Virus record (IMG/VR): IMGVR_UViG_3300031578_000233
Span: 1-30,676 of that record
DNA: 30,676 nucleotides
Origin: a virus
Strand: one strand, 5' to 3'
The position numbers and the translations under genes are program-made. Below, piece after piece: positions 5,965 to 13,034 of this stretch (positions are counted from its first letter, which is position 1; the number at the start of each line of letters is the position of its first letter). The notes below the pieces were generated by a model. The model was not told where the DNA came from and ran no database searches. It saw nothing but the letters and a program-made list of their open reading frames with translations.

Positions 5965-8223
5965 ATGGCAACCAAACCTAAAGAAGAAAATTCTGAAGAA
6001 TCAAAGATATTACGTGAAGCTAAACAACGTTTTAGCATAGCTCAAGAAGCTTGGAGTTCATTCTTCAAGGAATACAAAGATATAATGAAGTTCCTGAATG
6101 GGGACCAATGGGATCATCAACTAAGACAGAACCGTGAGAGTGCTGGTATACCTGTACTTTCAGTTAATGTACTTCCTACATATCTTCGCCAAATAACAAA
6201 CGAATCTCGTCAGAATTGCCCAGCTATACAAGTAGACCCTAAAGATACAGATGCTGACCAAGAAACAGCCGAAGTTTATTCTGATCTAATTCGTGGTATT
6301 GAACAAGACTCTAACGCAGCTACAGCCTATGATAACGCATCTTGGTACGCAGCTGGGACTGGTCTAGGCTTCTTCAGAGTTATATCTGAGTATGAAAGCC
6401 CTACTTCTTTCTTCCAGAAGCTGGTAATTAAGGGTATAGATGATCCTGAGACAGTTCTTATGGACCCTAATCATAAGTGTGTCGACGGTAGTGACTCAGA
6501 ATATTGCTTCGTTGTAACTACGTATACCAAAGAAGAATATAAGCGTCAGTTCTCCACCTCTAAATTAGCTACAGACATAGACGTAAAAGGGTTCTCAACT
6601 AACCAATCACAGTGGATACGTGAAGATGAAGTAGTTGTAGCAGAGTACTACTACAAGGACCATAAACCTGGTAAATTATATAAAGTCTTTAATACTAAAA
6701 CACTTGAGACAATTGTTGCCAGTGAAAAACCAAGCGAAGACTTAGTTAAAAGCGGCGTTTTAGTCGTGGTTGATACCCGTGTTATAGACGAAATTACAAT
6801 TAAATGGGCTAAGATAAACGACGTTGAAATCCTAGAAGAAACGTCTTGGCCTGGTGAATTCATCCCAGTCATAGCTGTAAAAGGTGATGAGTCTTGGGTA
6901 GATGGTAAACGTCACCTTAAAGGTGCAGTTAAGGATGCTATAGACTCGCAACGTGCATTTAACTACTTCTTCTCCTTACAGGCTGAGTTACTAAGCCTAG
7001 CTCCTAAAGCCCCGTTTATAGGTGAAGTTAGACAGTTTGCTAACTACGAACATATCTGGAGGGATGCTAATACTGCTCCTTCTGCTTATCTGCCCTATAA
7101 CGCCGTAGAATCTGCTAATGGACAAACTTTACCACCTCCAATGCGTCAGACAGCCGAAGTTCCAATCCAAGCTGCTATGGCTATGTGTGGTCAGGCCAGA
7201 GATAACATTAAGGGGGTGTTTGGAGTATTCGATGCTTCTATGGGGGCACAGGGTAACGAAGTTTCAGGCAAAGCTATACTGGCACGCACTGAGCAAAGTC
7301 ATACAACTACGTACCACTTCTACGACAACTTAGCTAAGGCAGTTCAGCAAGCTGGTCGTATATTGGTGCAAAGTATACCTACGTTCTACGCAGATGAAAG
7401 AAGTGTTCAACTTATTAAGCGTAATGGTCAATCTTCTACATCTCGTATAAATGATGGAAGTCCTGAACGCGATATAAACAAGGGTAACTACGGTGTAGTC
7501 GTAGAAACTGGTCCTAGTTATGCAACCCGTAGACAAGACTCAGTTGCCCATATGATTACTCTTGGTGAAGCTTATCCTCAAGCTATGCCTTTAATCGCAG
7601 ACTTAATCGCATCTGAAAGTGATTGGCCTGGTAGCAAAGCTATTGCAGCTAGGTTACGTATGGCTCTACCTCCTGAAATACAGCAACAAGAAGCTGCTAG
7701 TGGCAAAGGTATTACTCCAGAAGCCCAAGCTCAAATGGCAATAAGCCAAGTTAAACAACTTACTGGTCAACTACAACAATTACAAGGACAGGACCAGAAG
7801 GCCCAGGAACTTTTAAAGAATGCTGACGAGGAGATTAAGTTGCTTAAACTTAAATCTGGCGTAGAGTTAGCTAAGGCTGATAAAGACTTTGAGATTAAAG
7901 AGAAGCAAATGATGTTGGATGAACTGGAAGCCGAGCTAAGCTATAAGGTTAAATTAAGGGAATTAGATCTACAGAAAGAACAACTGGATATAGAAAGAGC
8001 TAAAGTTGGTATTAAAACCGTAGAGACTATGAGCGATCTAAATGATAACATGCATGACCGTACGATGGCTCATATCGACAAGGTAACTAAGGTTATAGAC
8101 GTGCCAGCACCTACTAAGCCTCATACTGATTCTGTATCTGAGAACGTAAGCCCATCAGGTAACTTAGAGGGTATTGATAAGTCCTTCCAAACCATGTCAG
8201 GTGAAGACGTTACTAATGGATAG
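5965..8223 (+). CDS. Portal protein, P22-like
   Basis: This 752-residue protein is close in size to the P22 portal (725). The N-terminal region carries the P22-portal-type pattern: FLNGDQWD (43-50), then GIPVLSVNVLPTYLRQITNE, then a DADQETAEVYSDLIR segment and WYAAGTGLGFFRV. These residues build the wing and stem of the dodecameric ring at the DNA-entry vertex. From about residue 570 to 700 the chain is a long Gln/Glu/Lys-rich helix with coiled-coil spacing, like the internal barrel of the P22 portal. A polar tail follows. AGGAAA precedes the ATG. It lies between terminase and scaffold, as in P22-like phages. Confidence 0.92.
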   Translation: MATKPKEENSEESKILREAKQRFSIAQEAWSSFFKEYKDIMKFLNGDQWDHQLRQNRESAGIPVLSVNVLPTYLRQITNESRQNCPAIQVDPKDTDADQETAEVYSDLIRGIEQDSNAATAYDNASWYAAGTGLGFFRVISEYESPTSFFQKLVIKGIDDPETVLMDPNHKCVDGSDSEYCFVVTTYTKEEYKRQFSTSKLATDIDVKGFSTNQSQWIREDEVVVAEYYYKDHKPGKLYKVFNTKTLETIVASEKPSEDLVKSGVLVVVDTRVIDEITIKWAKINDVEILEETSWPGEFIPVIAVKGDESWVDGKRHLKGAVKDAIDSQRAFNYFFSLQAELLSLAPKAPFIGEVRQFANYEHIWRDANTAPSAYLPYNAVESANGQTLPPPMRQTAEVPIQAAMAMCGQARDNIKGVFGVFDASMGAQGNEVSGKAILARTEQSHTTTYHFYDNLAKAVQQAGRILVQSIPTFYADERSVQLIKRNGQSSTSRINDGSPERDINKGNYGVVVETGPSYATRRQDSVAHMITLGEAYPQAMPLIADLIASESDWPGSKAIAARLRMALPPEIQQQEAASGKGITPEAQAQMAISQVKQLTGQLQQLQGQDQKAQELLKNADEEIKLLKLKSGVELAKADKDFEIKEKQMMLDELEAELSYKVKLRELDLQKEQLDIERAKVGIKTVETMSDLNDNMHDRTMAHIDKVTKVIDVPAPTKPHTDSVSENVSPSGNLEGIDKSFQTMSGEDVTNG

Positions 8224-8240
8224 CATAGTTATAAATAATA

Positions 8241-8249
8241 TGTTAAAAT
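8241..8249 (+). promoter_or_regulatory. Extended -10 promoter before scaffold gene
   Basis: TG-T-TAAAAT: the hexamer is at 8244-8249, predicted start near 8256. The downstream AATGTAT and the leader resemble the coat-gene promoter region (10073-10118). The -35 position (TAGCAT, 8221-8226) is poor. Confidence 0.6.
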
Positions 8250-8273
8250 AATGTATTCGTAGCAGCAAGTTTA

Positions 8274-8301
8274 CTGGTTCTTGTACCACCCAAAAAACCA
8301 G
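8274..8301 (+). other. Leader hairpin before scaffold gene
   Basis: CTGGTT (8274-8279) pairs with AACCAG (8296-8301) in the roughly 80-base leader. The flanking TTACTGG...ACCAGG pattern recurs in the coat-gene leader. A role in transcript stability or translation is inferred. Confidence 0.4.
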
Positions 8302-8335
8302 GATTAACTACTTTAACTAAAGGAAGAAACAAAGA

Positions 8336-9208
8336 ATGACAACCGAAAATCAAGCAGTAGAAGCAGCAACACAGGTAGGTGGAGTACCCGCAGAACAAGA
8401 AGTAACAGAACAAGTAGTACCAGGACTAGGTGCAGACGAACAGGGAACTGAGCAAGTAGCTAAGACTGATGAAGAAGTAGCAGCAGAAGCCCAGGCTGAA
8501 ATAGAACACGAAGAAAAGCAGAAGAAATCTGGGTTTGAGCGTAGAGTACAGAAGCTTAATAGTAAGATAGAAGCAGCTAAGAACGAAGCAGAATACTGGC
8601 GTGAACAAGCCTTGAAGAATTCTAAGGCACAGGACGTTCAACAAGCACCACAAGAGGCCCAAGAGCAAGCTCTAGCTAAACCAGCTATGGCTAACTACTC
8701 TAATATCGAGGAATATACAGAGGCTCTAACAGATTATAAGTTAGCCTTGCGTGACCAGCAACAGGCACAGCGTAATGAGCAAGCTCAACGTCAAAAAGCA
8801 CTGGATAACTACAACGCTAAAGTCAAGGACTTCGTTAAGACAACACCAGACTTTGCCGAAGCACTAGACGATGTTTCTGACATGGCTATTGCACCTGAAA
8901 TTCATCAGGCTATTCTTGGTAGTGATGCTGGTCCACAACTAGCTTATTACATGGCTAAAAACGTAGATGAAATTGATAGAATCAATAGTCTCAGTCCCCA
9001 ACGTAGACTAATTGAAATGGGTAAAATAGAGGATAGGTTAGCCAAGACAGCACCAGTTGTTGCACGTGTAACTAAACCTGCTCCAGCCCCAGTTAAGCCT
9101 GTCGCTGGTGGTGCTCCGATATCTCAAAAGTCTGTATACGAAATGACAGCGCAGGAACTCATGCGGCACCGAAATGAACAAGAGGGTCGTATTGGAAGAC
9201 GTCGCTAA
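8336..9208 (+). CDS. Capsid scaffolding protein
   Basis: This 290-residue, highly charged, Gln/Glu/Ala-rich protein has the composition of a scaffold. An acidic disordered N-terminus (1-60) is followed by a coiled coil (about 65-100, ERRVQKLNSKIEAAKNEAEYW), a second helical region (about 125-165), a Pro/Ala-rich linker (APVVARVTKPAPAPVKP, about 240-256) and a small basic C-terminal segment (about 265-290, ending GRIGRRR). Basic C-termini bind coat protein in P22-like scaffolds. Its place between portal and coat supports the call. It has its own promoter and leader, and AAGGAAG as ribosome binding site. Its last 35 bases overlap the next small gene in another frame. Confidence 0.85.
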   Translation: MTTENQAVEAATQVGGVPAEQEVTEQVVPGLGADEQGTEQVAKTDEEVAAEAQAEIEHEEKQKKSGFERRVQKLNSKIEAAKNEAEYWREQALKNSKAQDVQQAPQEAQEQALAKPAMANYSNIEEYTEALTDYKLALRDQQQAQRNEQAQRQKALDNYNAKVKDFVKTTPDFAEALDDVSDMAIAPEIHQAILGSDAGPQLAYYMAKNVDEIDRINSLSPQRRLIEMGKIEDRLAKTAPVVARVTKPAPAPVKPVAGGAPISQKSVYEMTAQELMRHRNEQEGRIGRRR

Positions 9209-9335
9209 ACCTAGAAATTACGTGGCCCTAGCTTTGTCTAAGCGTGGTGGTAAAGGGCCACATATTAAATCAACTAAGTCTAAACGTAGATTAAGCAAGG
9301 TTAAACTAAAGGAAGAAGATCATGGCAAAGAGTAA
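9174..9335 (+). CDS. Small basic phage protein overlapping scaffold end
   Basis: The 53-residue frame starts at an ATG inside the scaffold gene and continues past its stop. The product is strongly basic. Its pattern (KPRNYVALALSKRGGKGPHIKS, then TKSKRRLSKVKLK; shown here in parts) resembles small podovirus proteins with RNP.V..A..RK.G.H.KS.KA.R found between scaffold and coat genes. The function is unknown. No strong Shine-Dalgarno is seen, so reinitiation or coupling with scaffold translation is likely. Its end overlaps the next gene by 14 bases. Confidence 0.6.
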   Translation: MNKRVVLEDVAKPRNYVALALSKRGGKGPHIKSTKSKRRLSKVKLKEEDHGKE

Positions 9336-9483
9336 GTTTAAGAAACTAGAAGAAAAAATAGATAAACAAAAGGGTATTGATAAGGACTCAGCTGCTGCTA
9401 TAGCTGCTTCTATAGGACGCAAGAAGCTAGGAGAGAAGGAAATGGTCCGTAGGGAAAAGACTGGTATTAAAAAGGCTAAATGA
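9322..9483 (+). CDS. Small basic phage protein
   Basis: This 53-residue protein begins MAKSKFKKLEEKIDKQKG and contains SAAAIAASIGRKKLG. That pattern is common in very small lysine-rich proteins encoded near the heads of podoviruses. The role is unknown; nucleic-acid or capsid-interior binding is plausible from charge alone. AAGGAAG lies upstream, and the TGA stop overlaps the ATG of the HNH gene (ATGA). Length and overlap fit a real compact gene. Confidence 0.65.
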   Translation: MAKSKFKKLEEKIDKQKGIDKDSAAAIAASIGRKKLGEKEMVRREKTGIKKAK

Positions 9484-10040
9484 TAAAACCCTGTGTAAAA
9501 TGTGGTAGCACAGATAGGTATAAGAATGGGGCTTGTAAACCTTGTGCAAAGGCTGGTATAGCAGCCTACTACCAGGCAAACAAAGAGAGTATTAAGACTA
9601 GGCATACAGCTTACAGAAAGGCAAATCCTGAAAAGCATAATGCTAGGAATGCAGTCTGGGCTAAGGCAAATCCCGAGAAGGTTAAGGCTAAGAACGCAGT
9701 TATTTACCAGGAAAACAAAGAGAATATTAAGACTAGGCATGCAGCGTATAGAAAAGTTAATATACACAAATATAATGCGCTAAGCGCAAAACGTCGCTCA
9801 GCTAAGCTTAATGCAATCCCAGCCTGGGCCAATAACTGGTTAGAGAAATTAAAAATCCAGGAGCTATTTCTAATAGCTAAAGTTAAATCGAAGGTAGAGG
9901 GAATACCCTACCACGTCGATCACATAGCTCCCCTTCAATCTGACTTAGTCTGCGGCTTACACTGTTTTAATAATCTAAGAGTAATACCAGCCTCTGAGAA
10001 TATCAGCAAAGGCAACAGAACTTGGCCGGATATGCCTTAA
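9480..10040 (+). CDS. HNH endonuclease with zinc ribbon and five 15-residue repeats
   Basis: This 186-residue protein has a zinc ribbon with Cys at 5, 8, 19 and 22. Five 15-residue repeats follow (about residues 28-102), each with an aromatic residue at position 3 or 4, Asn near 7, and Lys-rich ends. The HNH core has VDH (146-148), PLQSDL, GLHCFNNL and ASENISKGNR, with the shared ending TWPDMP. It is a clear paralogue of the genes at 4031 and 29583. It is inserted between the scaffold block and the coat gene, just upstream of the coat promoter, a typical place for homing nucleases beside essential genes. It is coupled to the preceding gene by ATGA. Confidence 0.87.
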   Translation: MIKPCVKCGSTDRYKNGACKPCAKAGIAAYYQANKESIKTRHTAYRKANPEKHNARNAVWAKANPEKVKAKNAVIYQENKENIKTRHAAYRKVNIHKYNALSAKRRSAKLNAIPAWANNWLEKLKIQELFLIAKVKSKVEGIPYHVDHIAPLQSDLVCGLHCFNNLRVIPASENISKGNRTWPDMP

Positions 10041-10051
10041 TAATAAATATT

Positions 10052-10081
10052 TTTACAAATATGGAATTTATGTGTTAAAAT
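10052..10081 (+). promoter_or_regulatory. Strong promoter for the coat gene
   Basis: TTTACA (10052-10057), 18-bp spacer, TAAAAT (10076-10081), with an extended -10 TG at 10073-10074. Predicted start near 10088. This is the best-matched promoter in the window, as expected for the most abundant virion protein. Confidence 0.75.
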
Positions 10082-10087
10082 AAGGTA

Positions 10088-10295
10088 TAGAATTAAAGTT
10101 ACTGGACTTACAACCAGGCTAATAACAAGTTTCTAACTTGGTCTAATAGTAATACCCTCAGCTGCAACAAAGTTAATACTTTGTTTGGAACAGTATCCAG
10201 ATCTCAGCAATCGGAAATTCGGTAATACAAAACAAACAATACAGTAGCTAAGAAAGCTACTTACAATTAACTTTATAAGAAAGGTAACAAATATT
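10088..10295 (+). other. Long structured leader of the coat mRNA
   Basis: The roughly 207-base untranslated leader has four simple hairpins: CTGG/CCAG (10102-10117), CAAGTT/AACTTG (10126-10140, 3-base loop), AACAAAG/CTTTGTT (10166-10185, 6-base loop) and GTAGCT/AGCTAC (10244-10260, 5-base loop). It carries no open reading frame. The first hairpin region resembles the scaffold leader. A role in RNA stability or translation control is inferred. Confidence 0.5.
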
Positions 10296-11525
10296 ATGGC
10301 AAACCAACTTTTAACTATTAGTATGATCACGGCCGAATCTGCACGTGTGTTGGGTAACAACATCGTTCTGGGTAAAACTGTAAATCGCGACTACGACGAG
10401 GACTTCGCTGTCAAAGGCGCCAAGATAGGTCAGTCAACCAACGTTCGTAAACCTGCACGTTATAAAACACGTACTGGAGCTGTCGTAGACATCCAAGCTC
10501 AAAATGAGACTTGGGCACCACTGACTTTCGTAGATCCAATCGGTGTCGATCTTGCGTTTACTTCGCAAGAACTGACATTCTCGTTGGATGATTTCTCTAG
10601 CCGTGTTGTTAAACCTTCTGTTGTGGCTATTGCCAACCAGGTGGATAATCTAGGTTTTGACCTGGTTAAACAAGCATTTAACTACGTTGGTGCTCCTGGT
10701 ACTGCTATTACTGCTTCTACTGCACGTACAGCCGTACTGCAAGCAGCTGCTAACCTGTATGACAATGACGCTCCTGTAGGTGGAGAGGACCTTCATTTCA
10801 TCTCTGGTTCTAGCTTTAACGCAGTTCTTTCTGATTCTAATTCTTCGTTGTTTAACCCAATGAAAGAGATTTCAGAAATCTACGTTAAAGGTATGCAAGG
10901 CGAATTTGGTGGTTTCAAACACTACATGGACCAATTAGTTCCTAGCCATACTGCTGGTACTTACACTGCTAAAGGTACAACTCTGACTACTGGTTCCCCT
11001 CAGTCTGGTTCTACTCTGAACACTGTAGGTTGGACTTCAGGTGGTACTAGCCTTAAAGCTGGTGACGTGTTCACCTTGGCAGGTGTGTATGCTGTTAATC
11101 CACAAACCAAATCGGCTTATAGCTGGCTGCAACCATTCACAGTTACTGCTGATATCTCGGACACAACTGGTGCAATCGCAGCTCTGCCAATCAGCCCAGC
11201 AATAGTTGGACCTGGTAATCCGTTACAAAACGTATCTGCACTGCCTGCTACTTCGGTTCAAATTAACCTGGTTGCTGCTTCAGGTAATGTATCTCAACAA
11301 GCTATCGGCTTCCACAGAGACGCATTCATGCTGGCAAACCAAGAGTTGGTTCTTCCGATGGGCGTAGAAAGAGCTGATTATGTTCGTGATGAACAAACTA
11401 AGGTTGGTATCCGTGTGGTATCTCAGTTCGATATCAGAACTAACCAGCACATCACTCGTTTCGATACGATGGTTGCTTGGGCTACTCTGTATCCTCAACT
11501 GTGCACAAGAGTATTCACAAACTAA
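10296..11525 (+). CDS. Major coat protein, P22 coat (HK97-fold) type
   Basis: This 409-residue protein is near the P22 coat length (430). The N-terminus (MANQLLTISMITAESARVLG) and the following IGQSTNVRKPARY and DLAFTSQELTFSLDDF segments are typical of the P22-like coat family. Residues about 215-325 are Gly/Thr-rich with GDVFTLAGVYAVNPQTK, matching the place and style of the inserted I-domain of P22-type coats. The rest resumes the HK97 core (FHRDAFMLANQELVLP). About 400 copies would build a T=7-like shell if it follows P22. The ribosome binding site is AGAAAGG. The gene has its own promoter and structured leader, and codon choice is more C/G-ending than in neighbouring genes, consistent with high expression. 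Confidence 0.93.
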   Translation: MANQLLTISMITAESARVLGNNIVLGKTVNRDYDEDFAVKGAKIGQSTNVRKPARYKTRTGAVVDIQAQNETWAPLTFVDPIGVDLAFTSQELTFSLDDFSSRVVKPSVVAIANQVDNLGFDLVKQAFNYVGAPGTAITASTARTAVLQAAANLYDNDAPVGGEDLHFISGSSFNAVLSDSNSSLFNPMKEISEIYVKGMQGEFGGFKHYMDQLVPSHTAGTYTAKGTTLTTGSPQSGSTLNTVGWTSGGTSLKAGDVFTLAGVYAVNPQTKSAYSWLQPFTVTADISDTTGAIAALPISPAIVGPGNPLQNVSALPATSVQINLVAASGNVSQQAIGFHRDAFMLANQELVLPMGVERADYVRDEQTKVGIRVVSQFDIRTNQHITRFDTMVAWATLYPQLCTRVFTN

Positions 11526-11529
11526 GAAA

Positions 11530-11551
11530 TGGCCTGGGGAAACCCAGGTCA
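11530..11551 (+). other. GAAA-tetraloop hairpin after coat gene
   Basis: TGGCCTGGG (11530-11538) pairs with CCCAGGTCA (11543-11551), 9 bp with one G-U pair, closed by a GAAA loop (11539-11542). No U-run follows, so it probably protects or punctuates the coat mRNA rather than acting as a full terminator. Confidence 0.65.
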
Positions 11552-11586
11552 CTCTAACTAACTAATTAACTAAAAAGGAACTTATT

Positions 11587-11787
11587 ATGTCAGCACCAAA
11601 TATTGAAATTTCGAGCAACCCAGATATCGTCTCTGGTGGTGGAGTTAATGGCTTCGGGGCAGGCTTCGCAGCTTACCTAGATGCTGATGCACCTCCTTAC
11701 GCACCTGGTGTCATCTACTTTAGTCTTACTGATAATAAACTAAAAGTAGGCGGAGCTACTGCGTACGAAACTATAACCTCTGCTTAA
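11587..11787 (+). CDS. Small protein encoded after coat gene
   Basis: This 66-residue soluble protein is rich in Gly, Ala and Tyr, with SGGGVNGFGAGFAAYLDAD and FSLTDNKLKVGG segments. The second part resembles the short beta-hairpin motif of phage fibre or decoration proteins. A strong AAAAAGGAA ribosome binding site, the place between the coat gene and a terminator, and G/C-ending codons suggest high expression with the coat protein. A decoration or minor head protein is possible. I do not recognise a family. Confidence 0.6.
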   Translation: MSAPNIEISSNPDIVSGGGVNGFGAGFAAYLDADAPPYAPGVIYFSLTDNKLKVGGATAYETITSA

Positions 11788-11817
11788 TCTTAGATTAAAC
11801 TAGGTTTAAAACAAAGC

Positions 11818-11852
11818 TAAAGGACTAGGAGTTAAAAGCCCTGGTCCTTTTT
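11818..11852 (+). terminator. Rho-independent terminator after coat operon
   Basis: AAAGGACTAGG pairs with CCTGGTCCTTT (one G-U pair) around a 10-base loop and is followed by further Ts, giving a run of five Ts (11848-11852). It ends the coat and small-protein transcript and probably reduces read-through to the tail genes. Confidence 0.8.
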
Positions 11853-11868
11853 GCATAAGGGTTATATA

Positions 11869-12009
11869 ATGCCTATACAGAAGTCCAAGTCTAACAAAGC
11901 TGTTAGCAAAAACATTAAAATAGAAATAGCTGCTGGAAAACCACAGAAACAAGCTATTGCTATAGCCTTGAGCGTTCAACGTGAGGCAAAGAAGAATAAA
12001 AGGAGATAA
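11869..12009 (+). CDS. Small basic phage protein
   Basis: This 46-residue, Lys/Arg-rich protein has the segment AAGKPQKQAIAIALSVQREA followed by a basic tail. The GKPxKQAIAIAL pattern is common in tiny proteins of podoviruses and bacteria that lack an assigned function. AAGG lies upstream. It sits 17 bases after the terminator stem and 3 bases before the gp4-like gene. It is likely real by pattern and fit, with function unknown. Confidence 0.65.
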   Translation: MPIQKSKSNKAVSKNIKIEIAAGKPQKQAIAIALSVQREAKKNKRR

Positions 12010-12012
12010 CAT

Positions 12013-13032
12013 ATGTCGTCCACTACGAGAGAACTAATTACAGGGGCACTACGACTAATCAACGTTGTGCAGGCTAATGAAACGCCTAGCCCAGACGACA
12101 TGAACATAGCTTTATCTGCTTTTGATGCTATGATTGATTCGTGGGCTAATGATAAGCTCATGGTATATTCTATTAAGCCATACCTATTTAATACAGTAGG
12201 GGGTCAGCAGGATTACTTTTTAGGTCCTGGTAATCCAGTTCAAATCTTAGATCCAACCTCATTAACTACTGGATTGGGATACGTGGATGGTATCTACTCT
12301 AATGTACCTCTTACTGGATCTGCTACCGGATCTGGGGCATTAGCTACGGTTATCGTAGCTGGTGGTGTAGTAACCTCAGTTTCAATTCCTCCGTCTAATC
12401 AAACACCTGGTAATGGTGGAACTGGCTATGTTGTAGGCGACGTTTTAACTGCGTCTAATTCGAATCTGGGGGGTAGTGGTATTGGATTTAGTATAACTGT
12501 TCTAACAGTAGGACCAGGAGATTGGAATATAACTCGTCCGTTAGTAATAGAACAGGCATTCGTTGTGTGGAGTTCTGGAGCACAAACCGTAGATTTACCA
12601 GTAGCTCTGTTAAATGATTCCCAATTCGCCTCTATAGCAGTTAAAGAAACTCCTAGCAGCTTCCCCTTTGCCATGTATGATAATGGTAATTTCCCCATTA
12701 AGACAGTATCTGTATGGCCTGTTCCTACAGTTTCAACGCCTATGCGTTTATGGCTGCGTGAACCATTACTTGATATGGCTAACCTAGATTCTGTCATAGT
12801 TTACCCTCCTGGCTATGAAAGAGCCTTCCGATTCAACTTAGCTGTGGAATTAGCACCTGAATTTGGTAAAGCAGTGGCACAATCAGTTTCCGCAACTGCG
12901 TTATCATCTAGGTTGGCTATAGCTAGACTTAATGCTACACCACAGTATTCTATAGGGGATGGTGGATTAAATGCCCAGCGTTCCCCTTTCAATTATATCA
13001 CTGGTGGATTTTTGCCTTTAACTAGGTTTTAA
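12013..13032 (+). CDS. P22 gp4-like tail accessory (head completion) protein with inserted domain
   Basis: This 339-residue protein starts with ELITGALRLINVVQANETPSPDD (shown in part as ITGALRLINVV), the usual helical start of gp4-like head-completion proteins, which are about 170-220 residues long. The conserved loop GPGNP (71-75) is separated from its usual continuation GPGDWNITRP (167-176) by about 90 residues of Gly/Ser/Val-rich sequence with GTGYVVGDVLTAS, a beta domain common in phage surface proteins. The C-terminal part (MRLWLREPLLDM, PPGYERAFRFNLAVELAPEFG) is typical of the family. It would form the first ring under the portal. The ribosome binding site is AAGGAGATA, the strongest in the window. 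Confidence 0.85.
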   Translation: MSSTTRELITGALRLINVVQANETPSPDDMNIALSAFDAMIDSWANDKLMVYSIKPYLFNTVGGQQDYFLGPGNPVQILDPTSLTTGLGYVDGIYSNVPLTGSATGSGALATVIVAGGVVTSVSIPPSNQTPGNGGTGYVVGDVLTASNSNLGGSGIGFSITVLTVGPGDWNITRPLVIEQAFVVWSSGAQTVDLPVALLNDSQFASIAVKETPSSFPFAMYDNGNFPIKTVSVWPVPTVSTPMRLWLREPLLDMANLDSVIVYPPGYERAFRFNLAVELAPEFGKAVAQSVSATALSSRLAIARLNATPQYSIGDGGLNAQRSPFNYITGGFLPLTRF

Positions 13033-13034
13033 TC

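Noticed and set aside
9306-9767. Long minus-strand open frame opposite the HNH gene and its upstream small gene
   Set aside because: It lies wholly against plus-strand frames with ribosome binding sites and known motifs; its product is a Cys/Leu/Ile/Phe-rich shadow with no family pattern.
10085-10295. Metabolite riboswitch before coat gene
   Set aside because: Hairpins are simple and short with no known aptamer core; described only as a structured leader.
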